NCBI GenBank assembly: GCA_041301185.1
Contig: JBFYSV010000017.1
Location: forward strand, 1-15,139
Source of the DNA: JAQBDA01 sp041301185
GTDB taxonomy: Bacteria; Chloroflexota; Anaerolineae; Anaerolineales; UBA4823
DNA length: 15,139 bases
Reading direction: 5' to 3'
A model generated the notes under the pieces. It worked only from the letters and a program-made list of their open reading frames with translations, was not told where the DNA came from and made no database searches. This document shows positions 6,565 through 14,002 of this stretch, in pieces (positions within the stretch are counted from its first letter, which is position 1; each line of letters opens with the position of its first letter). The position numbers and the translations under genes were made by a program.

Positions 6565-9339
6565 TTATATGAGCTTTCTCTCAACCGGCTTCGGTTGCGA
6601 TTCTTCCAGCGTCAGTTCAAAGGTTTCCTCTCCCGCTTGTTGTACAATGATCCGGGTGGTCTTCAAAAAACTGTAAATTTCCATGATACCTTGCACAATT
6701 TCCTGGTAGGAGACCGACCCAGTATCCACCGTAGAGCTAGCTACCCATTTTTGTCTCAAGTGATCCATTGCAAGGTTGGCACGTGCTCTGAGATCTCGGA
6801 TTTGTTCGAGGACCAACGGGTCACGGGCAAAACCTCGTCCCTTCTGTTGCCACAGGCGCAGCAAGCGTTCGATTTCTTTTTCAAGTCCAAGCACCTTTTC
6901 TTGCTCCTGGGTTGCCAACTGGTAACTATTTTCCAATTTTCCCGCCATTACCTGATAACTGGCTGCCAATTCTCCATATTGTCTGACCGCCCAAATTGCC
7001 CGAATGTGTTGGTTCTTAAGTGCCTTCCACTTGCCCTCTAGCTGATCGATTTCGTTCTTTTCTCGCTCTATAGACGCCGAACAAGGCGGCCAGACTCTAT
7101 ATCTTGGAATTTTCTGTTCTGCCCGATCCAGTGCCGTTATTACAAAATTGCGCTGCTGGCTTGCGTGCTGGAAAGCATCGACGAGCGGGGTTTCAACGAT
7201 TTCTTCGAGCTCCTCTTGGGCTGCCACCAGCTCCTGCCATACAACACTCCGCCCTTTCAGCTCAAGAACGATTTGATCTATAGTGAGCACCAACAGTGTA
7301 GACGGGTCTCTTTGTTCTGCTCTGCGTTCTTCTCTTGTCAGCAAACGGCGTGATTTTTCTAATACTGGGTCCTCCAATACGGCAATTTGATCGAGGCGGT
7401 CCACCTTGCCTTCCAGTAGAGCTCTTCTTCTATCAATCTCTTGATTCAAGTGTTCAAGCCACCCTTTAGCTGTCACTACAATCGCCTCTTGGCATGCACG
7501 AACCAGCCTGGATTTTTTCTCAATCATCCCCTGACCGGATATCTCCAACTCATCACCTATCCGGTTCAGGTTCTGATCTATTCGCTTTAGATCTGTCTCG
7601 GCGATCTGCTTCAGTAACAAATTGCTATTCACAATCCAGTTTGCTTGATTAACCATCGAGCGGATTGCCTGGTGGGTTTCTTTGGTTTTCTCCTCTTCCT
7701 CTAACAGCCATTCAAACCGGGCTCGAATCTTCTCACTTCTCAAGCGTAAAATTTGATGATCTTCCACCAGACTCTTGACCTGTGCGATCCAGACAGATAA
7801 TTCTGATTCGGGCACACTTTGATTAGCTTTCCTGCCCAGCACTGCCTGGTGCTCAGCCTCGATTTTTAGAATATCATTCGCAAAACTGCTCACTGACTCA
7901 GCCCCTGACCAATTATCTGGGTGATAGAGGGTGATCTTCTCAGCCAGCAATTTATCCGCCTGAAGCCAATCCAATCCTTCTTGTATCTCAAGGCTGGTTA
8001 GGATTTGCATAAGGTCTTCATGTAGGGCAGCGATTTCATTGAGGACAACTTTCAGTGTAGCCCAGCGCATGCTCAACGCTTCAATCTTTGCCATATCTTG
8101 CTCGATCTGTTCCAACGTGCGAGAAGTTTGCGCCAGGTTGAGTGCTTGGGTCGCCTTATTCAGTTCGAGAAATTCATTATTGCTATGTGTCCAGGCTACC
8201 GGGTATTGCGGGCTTTTCAACAATCCACTAAACAAATCTGAGCATTCTTTTTGTACGATCAGCAAATCTTGAATTAAGGTTTTTAGTGATGGATATTGGC
8301 GGAATGATTTCCTCACCTGCCTCCCGACTTCAGAGATCAGCGTCTGGGCACGGTCTAGCTCTTGATCAACCAGTGGAAAGCTTTCTACCTCTAAACGGGA
8401 TAAGGTTGCAACCAGGACATCCACAGTAGTATGAACGGCTCGCAGCCTAGCAACCTGGTCAGTAGTATCGATCTCCTCGGGCTTGTTTGCCAAGAGATTT
8501 TCAACCAGATCTAATTGCTGCTGGACCTGATGAGCTTTCCCGGATAATCGTTGGTAGCCGGAAGTCCATAAAGACAGAATATTACCGAGCTCATCTAAAA
8601 CCAGCTCTGCCTGGTTCAGGCAAGCATATACCTCACACACCACTTCTTTCTTCGATACCTGGGCGATCTGTTCCTCATCCGCCAGCAAGAAATATTCGGG
8701 GATCCGTTCGAGCGCTTCAATCACACCCTCTTCCTGGGTTGCAGCCACCTCAAAGGTATCTCCAAATAATTTCTGGTTACTCAGGTTGTCCAGCAGCTGG
8801 CGAATTTCCTTCTCCCGGATAATAGTTCCTCTGGCTTTCAAGGCAACCAGCCAGGCTTGCTTCTTTAGCTTTTCGATCTCCTGCCAGGCAAGATCCACGA
8901 GCTTTTCCAGCTCATCGTGGGCTATAAGCACCTGCTGCGCTTCAGCGCGAATTGCATACCAGCTAAACAGGTAAAAAGGTGCCCCAATCAGCATTTGCCA
9001 GGGACGAAGACGTAAAGCCTGGACCCTGTCCTGAATATTGATAAATTGGGATTTCAAGGAGACTAACTGGTTTGCAATCGTATCCAGATCACGGTGAATA
9101 CCAGCGACAAGCGGACCATAAGGTAGTGGGTCATCGGGTGAATAGGGTCGCGTCTCTGCAATAATCTTGCGACACCCGGTTTGGATATGGTGAAACGCCT
9201 GTGGGATCTTCTTGAGGAGTATCGGAGTATTGCGCTGCCAATAAAACACCAATCCATATGCGCCTAACATGACGAGGAACAATATCAATAATACCCACCA
9301 AACTCCCGATATTGAGGCGAAGAATTCAAAAACGCCCAT
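6565..9339 (-). CDS. Large membrane-anchored coiled-coil protein of unknown function
   Basis: About 924 residues from ATG 9339. A single hydrophobic segment at residues 10-33 (ISGVWWVLLILFLVMLGAYG) is followed by a long cytoplasmic-type body made almost wholly of charged amphipathic helices with heptad-like Leu/Ile spacing and scattered Trp, with no enzymatic motif I recognise. This layout (N-terminal anchor plus long spectrin-like helices) resembles EzrA, but EzrA is about 570 residues and I see no clear sequence match, so that is only an analogy. A GTG-started extension from 9378 would overlap miaA and add a basic stretch before the anchor; ATG 9339 is preferred. It is the last gene of the glycosyltransferase-yraN-miaA operon, 8 nt after miaA. 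A role in envelope organisation or division scaffolding is a guess. Confidence 0.75.
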   Translation of the reverse strand: MGVFEFFASISGVWWVLLILFLVMLGAYGLVFYWQRNTPILLKKIPQAFHHIQTGCRKIIAETRPYSPDDPLPYGPLVAGIHRDLDTIANQLVSLKSQFINIQDRVQALRLRPWQMLIGAPFYLFSWYAIRAEAQQVLIAHDELEKLVDLAWQEIEKLKKQAWLVALKARGTIIREKEIRQLLDNLSNQKLFGDTFEVAATQEEGVIEALERIPEYFLLADEEQIAQVSKKEVVCEVYACLNQAELVLDELGNILSLWTSGYQRLSGKAHQVQQQLDLVENLLANKPEEIDTTDQVARLRAVHTTVDVLVATLSRLEVESFPLVDQELDRAQTLISEVGRQVRKSFRQYPSLKTLIQDLLIVQKECSDLFSGLLKSPQYPVAWTHSNNEFLELNKATQALNLAQTSRTLEQIEQDMAKIEALSMRWATLKVVLNEIAALHEDLMQILTSLEIQEGLDWLQADKLLAEKITLYHPDNWSGAESVSSFANDILKIEAEHQAVLGRKANQSVPESELSVWIAQVKSLVEDHQILRLRSEKIRARFEWLLEEEEKTKETHQAIRSMVNQANWIVNSNLLLKQIAETDLKRIDQNLNRIGDELEISGQGMIEKKSRLVRACQEAIVVTAKGWLEHLNQEIDRRRALLEGKVDRLDQIAVLEDPVLEKSRRLLTREERRAEQRDPSTLLVLTIDQIVLELKGRSVVWQELVAAQEELEEIVETPLVDAFQHASQQRNFVITALDRAEQKIPRYRVWPPCSASIEREKNEIDQLEGKWKALKNQHIRAIWAVRQYGELAASYQVMAGKLENSYQLATQEQEKVLGLEKEIERLLRLWQQKGRGFARDPLVLEQIRDLRARANLAMDHLRQKWVASSTVDTGSVSYQEIVQGIMEIYSFLKTTRIIVQQAGEETFELTLEESQPKPVERKLI

Positions 9340-9346
9340 AGAGAGG

Positions 9347-9352
9347 ATTATA
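9347..9352 (-). promoter_or_regulatory. Possible internal -10 element before the coiled-coil gene
   Basis: On the minus strand a perfect TATAAT (9347-9352) overlaps the miaA stop codon and ends 7 nt before ATG 9339, so a transcript from it would begin at or near the start codon. The -35 region 17 bp upstream is poor (GTTAAG). The GGGGGAG that could serve as ribosome site is 13 nt away, which is long. Confidence 0.3.
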
Positions 9353-10310
9353 CTCCCCCGACAAGCCCGCTTAACCACCCGCTTACAAAAGCAATAATTT
9401 GATGTTCTATACCTGGATTCATCTCGAACCAGGCAATATTGGGGTCATCCTTCTTGAACCAATTCGCTTGGCGGCGGACGAAAATCCTGGTTTGCCTTTT
9501 CATAAGGACAATTGCTTCCTCTAGACTGATTTTCCCCTCCAGGTACTCAATGATCTCCCGGTAGCCAATCGCCGACAGGGTGGGTAAATCTGGGGAATAC
9601 CCCATATGAAGCAGGTTCTGGACTTCATCCACAAAGCCTGCCTCCAGCATAGCTTGGATGCGGGCATCTATTCGAGAATAGAGTTCAGCTCGCGGCCGGT
9701 ACAAGCCAATTTGTAGGAGATCAAATGGTGTTTTCCCACTCTTGGTTTGTTGGGAAAATTTTTTCCCTGAAGATAATACTACCTCTAAAGCCCGGATGGT
9801 GCGCCGTACATTACGGGGATCGATTTTTGCTGCCGCATCCGGATCGAGAATTGCCAGCCGCGCATGCAATTCTTGTGCACCAATTTCCTCTTTCCAGGCT
9901 TCTAGCACAAACCGTAATCGAGGATCGGGTTCTACAGGTGGCGCATCCCAGGCTTGCACTACTGCGCGAATATACTGCCCGGTTCCTCCTACTAAAAGAG
10001 GTAATTTATTCCTTCGGTGAATCTCATCAATTGCCCTACGGGCTGCCTGCTGAAAAATCACCAGACTCCACACCTCATCTGGGTCGGCGACATCAACCAG
10101 GTGGTGCGGCACAAGCTGCCTGTCTTCCAGGCTGGGTTTAGCGGTACCAATATCCATTCCACGATAGAAGAGGCGCGAATCTGCCGAAACGACCTCGCCA
10201 TCTAAATGCTCTGCGATGCGAATCGCCACTTCTGACTTACCGACTGCGGTAGGCCCAAGAATCATAACGAGTGGCTTGCGTGTTTTTTTATTCTCACTTT
10301 TCGAGATCAT
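9348..10310 (-). CDS. miaA: tRNA dimethylallyltransferase
   Basis: MiaA adds a dimethylallyl group to N6 of A37 in tRNAs reading UNN codons, working in the cytoplasm. The 320-residue product has the P-loop GPTAVGKS (19-26), SADSRLFYRGMDIGTAKPS (42-60), the VGGTGQYI block (107-114), RNVRRTIRALEV, and the C-terminal AIGYREIIEYLEG and RQTRIFVRRQANWF segments, all diagnostic. ATG 10310 gives the usual MiaA length; an in-frame extension to 10502 would run through yraN and lacks family similarity. The start is one base after the yraN stop (TGAAATG), so translation is probably coupled. Presence in an operon with yraN and a glycosyltransferase is unremarkable for housekeeping genes. The stop is 8 nt before the coiled-coil gene. 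Confidence 0.95.
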   Translation of the reverse strand: MISKSENKKTRKPLVMILGPTAVGKSEVAIRIAEHLDGEVVSADSRLFYRGMDIGTAKPSLEDRQLVPHHLVDVADPDEVWSLVIFQQAARRAIDEIHRRNKLPLLVGGTGQYIRAVVQAWDAPPVEPDPRLRFVLEAWKEEIGAQELHARLAILDPDAAAKIDPRNVRRTIRALEVVLSSGKKFSQQTKSGKTPFDLLQIGLYRPRAELYSRIDARIQAMLEAGFVDEVQNLLHMGYSPDLPTLSAIGYREIIEYLEGKISLEEAIVLMKRQTRIFVRRQANWFKKDDPNIAWFEMNPGIEHQIIAFVSGWLSGLVGGV

Positions 10311-10311
10311 T

Positions 10312-10683
10312 TCAGCCAGTATCGGTAATAATGTTTTCAAATTGGGTGATTTCTGGGAGAGAATTCCTGTCAATCCGCTCGATGGCAAGCACATCGATCC
10401 GCCAATCCCTTTCCATTTCCTGGTGAGTTTGTAAATACGCCTGTGCTGATGCCAACAGGTGCTCCCTTTTTTTAGGAGATATCGCCTCCTCGGGATAACC
10501 AAATTTCCTGGATGTGCGCGTCTTCACTTCCACAAAAACCAGGATTTCTTTATCCAGCGCGACTATATCGATCTCACCATATTGGGTTCTGAAATTGCGT
10601 TCCAGGATGACATACCCATTACCTGCCAGGTATTCTGCAGCAATTGTTTCACCCCAGCCGCCCAATCTCTTCTTGTATCCCAT
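10312..10683 (-). CDS. yraN: YraN family (UPF0102) nuclease-fold protein
   Basis: A 123-residue protein of the UPF0102 family, which has a restriction-endonuclease-like fold and no firmly established role. The expected order is present: the N-terminal LGGWGETIAAEYLAGNGYVILERNFR, the GEIDIVA motif (36-42), and LVFVEVKTR (48-56), whose Glu, Asp, Glu and Lys residues form the PD-(D/E)XK-like site, then the C-terminal RIDVLAIE. ATG 10683 overlaps the glycosyltransferase stop as TAATG, a typical coupling arrangement, and gives the usual family start; an upstream in-frame ATG at 10695 would add four residues and is the alternative. It directly precedes miaA. Confidence 0.93.
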   Translation of the reverse strand: MGYKKRLGGWGETIAAEYLAGNGYVILERNFRTQYGEIDIVALDKEILVFVEVKTRTSRKFGYPEEAISPKKREHLLASAQAYLQTHQEMERDWRIDVLAIERIDRNSLPEITQFENIITDTG

Positions 10684-11885
10684 TATCCAATCCATCTGTC
10701 CAAAAATCGATTCAGGCGCGTGCGCAGGCTGCGCTTGCGCCCCAAGCTGGATTGGATGACTTTCTGGTAATAACCCATGATTTCGATCACAGTCCGCTCA
10801 ATCGAGTACTTCTCCACAGCAAGGCTGGCTTGTTTTCCCATCTCAATCCGCTGATCTCGGTCTGTAACCAGGCGCACCAGCTTGGCAGTGTAGGCTGCCA
10901 GGTCTTCGTCCCGCGCCAGGAACCCGGTTTCCCCATCCACAATGGTATCCCCAACCCCGGGAGATTGGATTCCAACGACGGGAAGCCCGGCCGCCATTGC
11001 CTCGATCACAGACAGCGGATGTACCTCCGTGACGGATGCTGTAACAAATCCATCCGTCATAGCCAGGTAGCTGGGTAGCTGATCATAAGGGATTAATCCG
11101 GTGAACCTAACCCGGTCAGCAATCCCCATATACCTGACACTGTCTTGGAGATTCTCTTTTTCGGGCCCTTCTCCAATTAAAAATAGATAGAGATGGTCAT
11201 AGGCTTGAAATGCCCCTGCAAAGGACCGCAGCAAAAATGGTAGATTTTTCTCCGGTCCCAAACGACCCACGAAGGTCAAAATGATGTCTTGTGAGCCGAT
11301 ACCGAAAGCCGCTCGGTCCTGCTTTTCTTGAACATTTTGAAAAGGTCTTAAATCAACACCATTCGGAACAACGGCGATTTCTGCATCGACCCCTAAGCTC
11401 GCCAAAACTTTCTTCATACCCTCAGACGGTGCAACAACCAGGTCCACGGAGCGGCAGAAAGTTGGCAAGAATGCCTCAATAGCCGTTTCACTGATTGCAT
11501 CTGCTAGTGCTGGAAGATAAGCCTGGGCATAAAGATCATAGCGAGTGTGATTGGTGAAAACCACCGGTATGCCTCGCCGCCGGCAGTAGCTCAGAGCCAG
11601 TGAACCACTGATAAACGGGTGATGGACATGGGCGATGTCCATGGTCTGCAACAAGTTTCGGGCTTCCTTGCTATACCGGACATTGATCGTAAATCCTTTG
11701 TCCGATATAGGGATGCCACGTGAGCGGATGATATTCTCTTCTTCATCCTGGTAATTCTGATCTTTAAATGTAAATACGAAAACCTGATGACCGAGCTGCT
11801 CGAGATATTCTTTATTTAGTGCAATATAATTCGTCACACCGCTGATATGAGGTTTGTATATATCCGCCATCATCCCTATACGCAT
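10683..11885 (-). CDS. Family 4 glycosyltransferase
   Basis: A 400-residue GT-B retaining glycosyltransferase that moves a sugar from a nucleotide-sugar donor to a lipid or glycan acceptor on the cytoplasmic membrane face. The N-terminal acceptor domain carries GVTNYI (16-21), HVHHPFISG (87-94) and NHTRYDLYAQ (112-121). The donor domain carries VVPNGVDL (172-179), VGRLGPEKN (206-214), LIGEGPE and the EX7E signature E287-VHPLSVI-E295, followed by EAMAAGLPVVG. The pattern is close to diacylglycerol glucosyltransferases and mannosyltransferases of the MgtA/PimB kind, but the substrate is not readable. AGAGAGGA (11891-11898) is 5 nt from ATG 11885, and a promoter sits just upstream, ruling out longer N-terminal extensions. 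It heads the yraN-miaA-coiled-coil operon. Confidence 0.92.
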   Translation of the reverse strand: MRIGMMADIYKPHISGVTNYIALNKEYLEQLGHQVFVFTFKDQNYQDEEENIIRSRGIPISDKGFTINVRYSKEARNLLQTMDIAHVHHPFISGSLALSYCRRRGIPVVFTNHTRYDLYAQAYLPALADAISETAIEAFLPTFCRSVDLVVAPSEGMKKVLASLGVDAEIAVVPNGVDLRPFQNVQEKQDRAAFGIGSQDIILTFVGRLGPEKNLPFLLRSFAGAFQAYDHLYLFLIGEGPEKENLQDSVRYMGIADRVRFTGLIPYDQLPSYLAMTDGFVTASVTEVHPLSVIEAMAAGLPVVGIQSPGVGDTIVDGETGFLARDEDLAAYTAKLVRLVTDRDQRIEMGKQASLAVEKYSIERTVIEIMGYYQKVIQSSLGRKRSLRTRLNRFLDRWIG

Positions 11886-11913
11886 AACAATCCTCTCTTT
11901 CTCACCTAACCCA

Positions 11914-11942
11914 ATAGTACAGAATGCGATCACAAAAGTCAA
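11914..11942 (-). promoter_or_regulatory. Sigma70 promoter of the glycosyltransferase operon
   Basis: On the minus strand TTGACT (11937-11942) and TACTAT (11914-11919) are 17 bp apart. Transcription should begin near 11907, giving a leader of about 22 nt with AGAGAGGA before ATG 11885. It is back-to-back with the promoter of the divergent membrane-protein gene, the two -35 boxes being 17 nt apart. Confidence 0.75.
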
Positions 11943-11959
11943 GCAGGTTACTGTTCTTC

Positions 11960-11988
11960 TTGGCAGTCGGCGTAGACCGGTGTACAAT
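11960..11988 (+). promoter_or_regulatory. Sigma70 promoter of the nine-helix membrane protein, predicting a leaderless mRNA
   Basis: TTGGCA (11960-11965) and TACAAT (11983-11988) are separated by 17 bp and each differs from consensus at one position. The expected transcription start, 6-7 nt after the -10, falls on or next to GTG 11995, the best start of the gene, so the mRNA would have no 5' leader and no ribosome site. Confidence 0.7.
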
Positions 11989-11994
11989 CCAATC

Positions 11995-12810
11995 GTGCTC
12001 AAGACCAGAAATCTACCGGATCTCAACCGGTTAAGCGTGCTGGCTGCAGCCATTTTGCTGGCTTACGCTCTGGCAAGGTTTATTGACATTCCTCCCCGGA
12101 GTATTGAATTCCAACTTCTGGGTATCTATCTCCCTATTGAGCTGAATACATATACCCTGGTTGCATTCCTGGTAGCAGGCTTAACTGCCACTGGAGCGGA
12201 TTGGCTGCTCCGTGACCACCCTCAACTAAGACAGAAATATCCGGTAGAGCACTGGCTGCTTCCAGCATTGACAGCCTGGGTGATTGGCCTGCCACTATTT
12301 CAATTGCCATTGGGTTTAACATGGTGGTTAGGAATTTTTCTGGGAGCGATCCTATTAATGCTTATCCTGGTTGCAGAATATATAACCGTTGATCCCAATG
12401 ATCTGCGCCACCCAATTGCTGCAGCGGGCCTGACTGCCCTCTCATTTTCCCTCTTCTTGATGCTGGCAATTGCCATCCGTTTTGCTGGTTGGCGGCTTGT
12501 CCTGGTCCTGCCGTCTTTAACCCTGGCCTCGTGGCTGGTCAGCTTGCGAACACTGCACCTGCGCTTGAAAGGCACTTGGGCTTTCATGCAAGCAGGGTTG
12601 GTCGCGTTAATCAGCGCTCAGATCATCGCTGCGTTACACTATATGCCCCTCTCACCACTGACATTTGGCTTTGTCTTAATCGCCCCGGTATATGCGCTCA
12701 CCAGCTTGATGGCGAACCTAATAGAAAACATTCCAGTCCGCAGGGCAATTATCGGGCCTGCGCTGATATTTACTCTCTTACTTTTCACCGCAATACTTTT
12801 CCGCGAGTGA
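11995..12810 (+). CDS. Polytopic membrane protein, possibly DUF5656-like
   Basis: About 271 residues from GTG 11995, almost entirely hydrophobic, with roughly nine predicted transmembrane helices: near residues 12-28, 46-64, 80-97, 102-122, 133-153, 156-173, 186-205, 211-230 and 243-262. No catalytic motif is visible; charged residues cluster in short loops such as RDHPQLRQKYPVEH and ENIPVRR. The longer frame from 11854 runs through the divergent promoters and is rejected. It resembles small uncharacterised membrane proteins of Anaerolineae-type genomes, and a DUF5656 assignment is tentative. It is followed 6 nt later by the JAMM protease gene and then plsY, so these three may form one transcript. 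Transport, flippase or regulatory functions cannot be chosen between. Confidence 0.7.
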   Translation: MLKTRNLPDLNRLSVLAAAILLAYALARFIDIPPRSIEFQLLGIYLPIELNTYTLVAFLVAGLTATGADWLLRDHPQLRQKYPVEHWLLPALTAWVIGLPLFQLPLGLTWWLGIFLGAILLMLILVAEYITVDPNDLRHPIAAAGLTALSFSLFLMLAIAIRFAGWRLVLVLPSLTLASWLVSLRTLHLRLKGTWAFMQAGLVALISAQIIAALHYMPLSPLTFGFVLIAPVYALTSLMANLIENIPVRRAIIGPALIFTLLLFTAILFRE

Positions 12811-12816
12811 ATCATA

Positions 12817-13224
12817 ATGGTTAGTTTGTTGCGAATTCCCAGGAACATCTGGAATCAGGTTTTGAGTGAAATTTCTATCCATATCCCTGAGGAAGCTTGT
12901 GGATTACTGGCTGGGAAAGGTGAACTGATTTCGCACTTCTTTCCTATAGAAAATATTCTCCATAGTCCAACCCGTTACCAGATGGAACCACACCAGCAGC
13001 TTGTCGCGTTTAGGCTCATTGATACACTGGGGCTGGAATTGCTTGCCATCTATCATTCACACCCAGCAGGACCAGAAGTTCCGTCAGCTACTGATATTGC
13101 CGAAGCGTATTACCCGGAGGCGGTATATATCATTATCTCACGGCAGGAGGATAATTACCTCCAACGGGGATTCATCATCCAGAACAAGCAGGTTAGTGAA
13201 ATATCCCTGGACTTTGTAGAGTAA
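12817..13224 (+). CDS. JAMM/MPN-domain zinc metalloprotease
   Basis: A 135-residue, single-domain JAMM (Mov34/MPN/PAD-1) protein. In bacteria such enzymes cleave isopeptide or thiocarboxylate-type bonds at the C terminus of ubiquitin-like sulfur carriers, as in the Mec/CysO cysteine pathway. The full motif is present: Glu26 in PEEACGLLAG, then HSHPAGPEVPSATD with His80, His82, Ser90 and Asp93. The preceding YQMEP and QQLVAFRLID segments are typical of the Mec-like subgroup. No MoaD/ThiS/CysO-like carrier is adjacent, so the partner is unknown. ATG 12817 is 6 nt after the membrane-protein stop; there is only a weak ribosome site (GAG around 12804), suggesting translational coupling. Confidence 0.9.
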   Translation: MVSLLRIPRNIWNQVLSEISIHIPEEACGLLAGKGELISHFFPIENILHSPTRYQMEPHQQLVAFRLIDTLGLELLAIYHSHPAGPEVPSATDIAEAYYPEAVYIIISRQEDNYLQRGFIIQNKQVSEISLDFVE

Positions 13225-13252
13225 CGAAACACCTGATGATGTGTTACTTGTG

Positions 13253-13269
13253 TCAGCATTCAATGCTGA
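13253..13269. repeat. 17-bp perfect palindrome just before the plsY ribosome site
   Basis: TCAGCATT and AATGCTGA are exact inverted copies separated by a single C, immediately followed by GAGGAGG. As RNA it could fold as a six-pair stem with a five-nt loop abutting the ribosome site; as DNA it has the symmetry of a repressor operator. No matching regulator is encoded nearby. Confidence 0.6.
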
Positions 13270-13285
13270 GGAGGAGATCAATCTT

Positions 13286-13978
13286 ATGCCAGCAATAATA
13301 TTCTTAGGAGTATTGTTGATATCATACCTGGTTGGGTCGATCCCATTTGGATTATTGATCGTCAAATTTAAGACCGGCCGGGATATCCGCCACGTCGAGA
13401 GTGGTAGAACAGGCGGGACAAATGTGATGCGTGCCGCGGGATTCTGGGCTGGATTTGCGACAGCCATGCTCGATATCTTAAAAGCGTTTGGCAGCGTCTA
13501 TCTTTCCAGGTGGCTGCTCCCGGGAAATTACTGGTTGGAAGTCCTGGCACCCGTCATGGCCATCCTTGGTCATAACTACTCAATATTTTTAGCCGAACGA
13601 GATCAAAACAGCCGGCTTAGGTTGCGAGGTGGCGCAGGTGGCGCTCCTGCAGTGGGAGGTTCGGCTGGGATCTGGTTCCCGGTTCTTGCTTTCATAGTCC
13701 CTATAGGCATATTTATCTTATATTTTATTGGATATGCCTCGCTGGCTACACTGAGTGTCCCCGTTATTTGTATCCTGGTATTTGGATACCGTGCCTACAT
13801 TGGAGTTGGTCCATGGGAATACGTGGCCTATGGTGTTATTACCTTCCTGATGCTTGCTTGGGCTTTGCGGCCAAATATCCAGCGCCTGTTGAATGGCACC
13901 GAGAGGGTGATCGGTTACCGCGCCAGGCGGAGAGAGAAGCAGAGTACCCAAAACAAGAACAGCGACAAATCTGGCTAA
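13286..13978 (+). CDS. plsY: PlsY-like glycerol-3-phosphate acyltransferase, divergent
   Basis: A 230-residue membrane protein of the PlsY family, which transfers an acyl group from acyl-phosphate to glycerol 3-phosphate at the first step of phospholipid synthesis. Recognised landmarks are GSIPFGLLI (17-25), RDIRHVESGRTGGTNVMRAAG (the GSGNxGATN block, 32-52), LDILKA (62-67) and GHNYSIFL (95-102). Two conserved loops deviate: SGRTGGTN replaces SGNxGATN, and the usual KGGKGVAT loop is replaced by LRLRGGAGGAPAVGG after an AERDQNS insertion. Five or more membrane helices follow the family pattern. GAGGAGGAGA (13268-13277) is 8 nt from ATG 13286; the frame extends upstream to 13241 but without a ribosome site. 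It may be transcribed with the JAMM gene. Confidence 0.8.
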   Translation: MPAIIFLGVLLISYLVGSIPFGLLIVKFKTGRDIRHVESGRTGGTNVMRAAGFWAGFATAMLDILKAFGSVYLSRWLLPGNYWLEVLAPVMAILGHNYSIFLAERDQNSRLRLRGGAGGAPAVGGSAGIWFPVLAFIVPIGIFILYFIGYASLATLSVPVICILVFGYRAYIGVGPWEYVAYGVITFLMLAWALRPNIQRLLNGTERVIGYRARRREKQSTQNKNSDKSG

Positions 13979-14002
13979 GTGCCAGTCATTATTGATCGGT
14001 TG

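Noticed and set aside
10311..10502. 64-residue N-terminal extension of miaA
   Set aside because: It runs through the yraN coding sequence and lacks MiaA similarity; ATG 10310 follows the yraN stop directly.
10644..11078. 144-codon plus-strand frame over yraN and the glycosyltransferase
   Set aside because: Antisense to two recognised genes, low-complexity translation.
11854..11994. N-terminal extension of the nine-helix membrane protein
   Set aside because: It crosses both divergent promoters and the glycosyltransferase start; the residues are not membrane-like.
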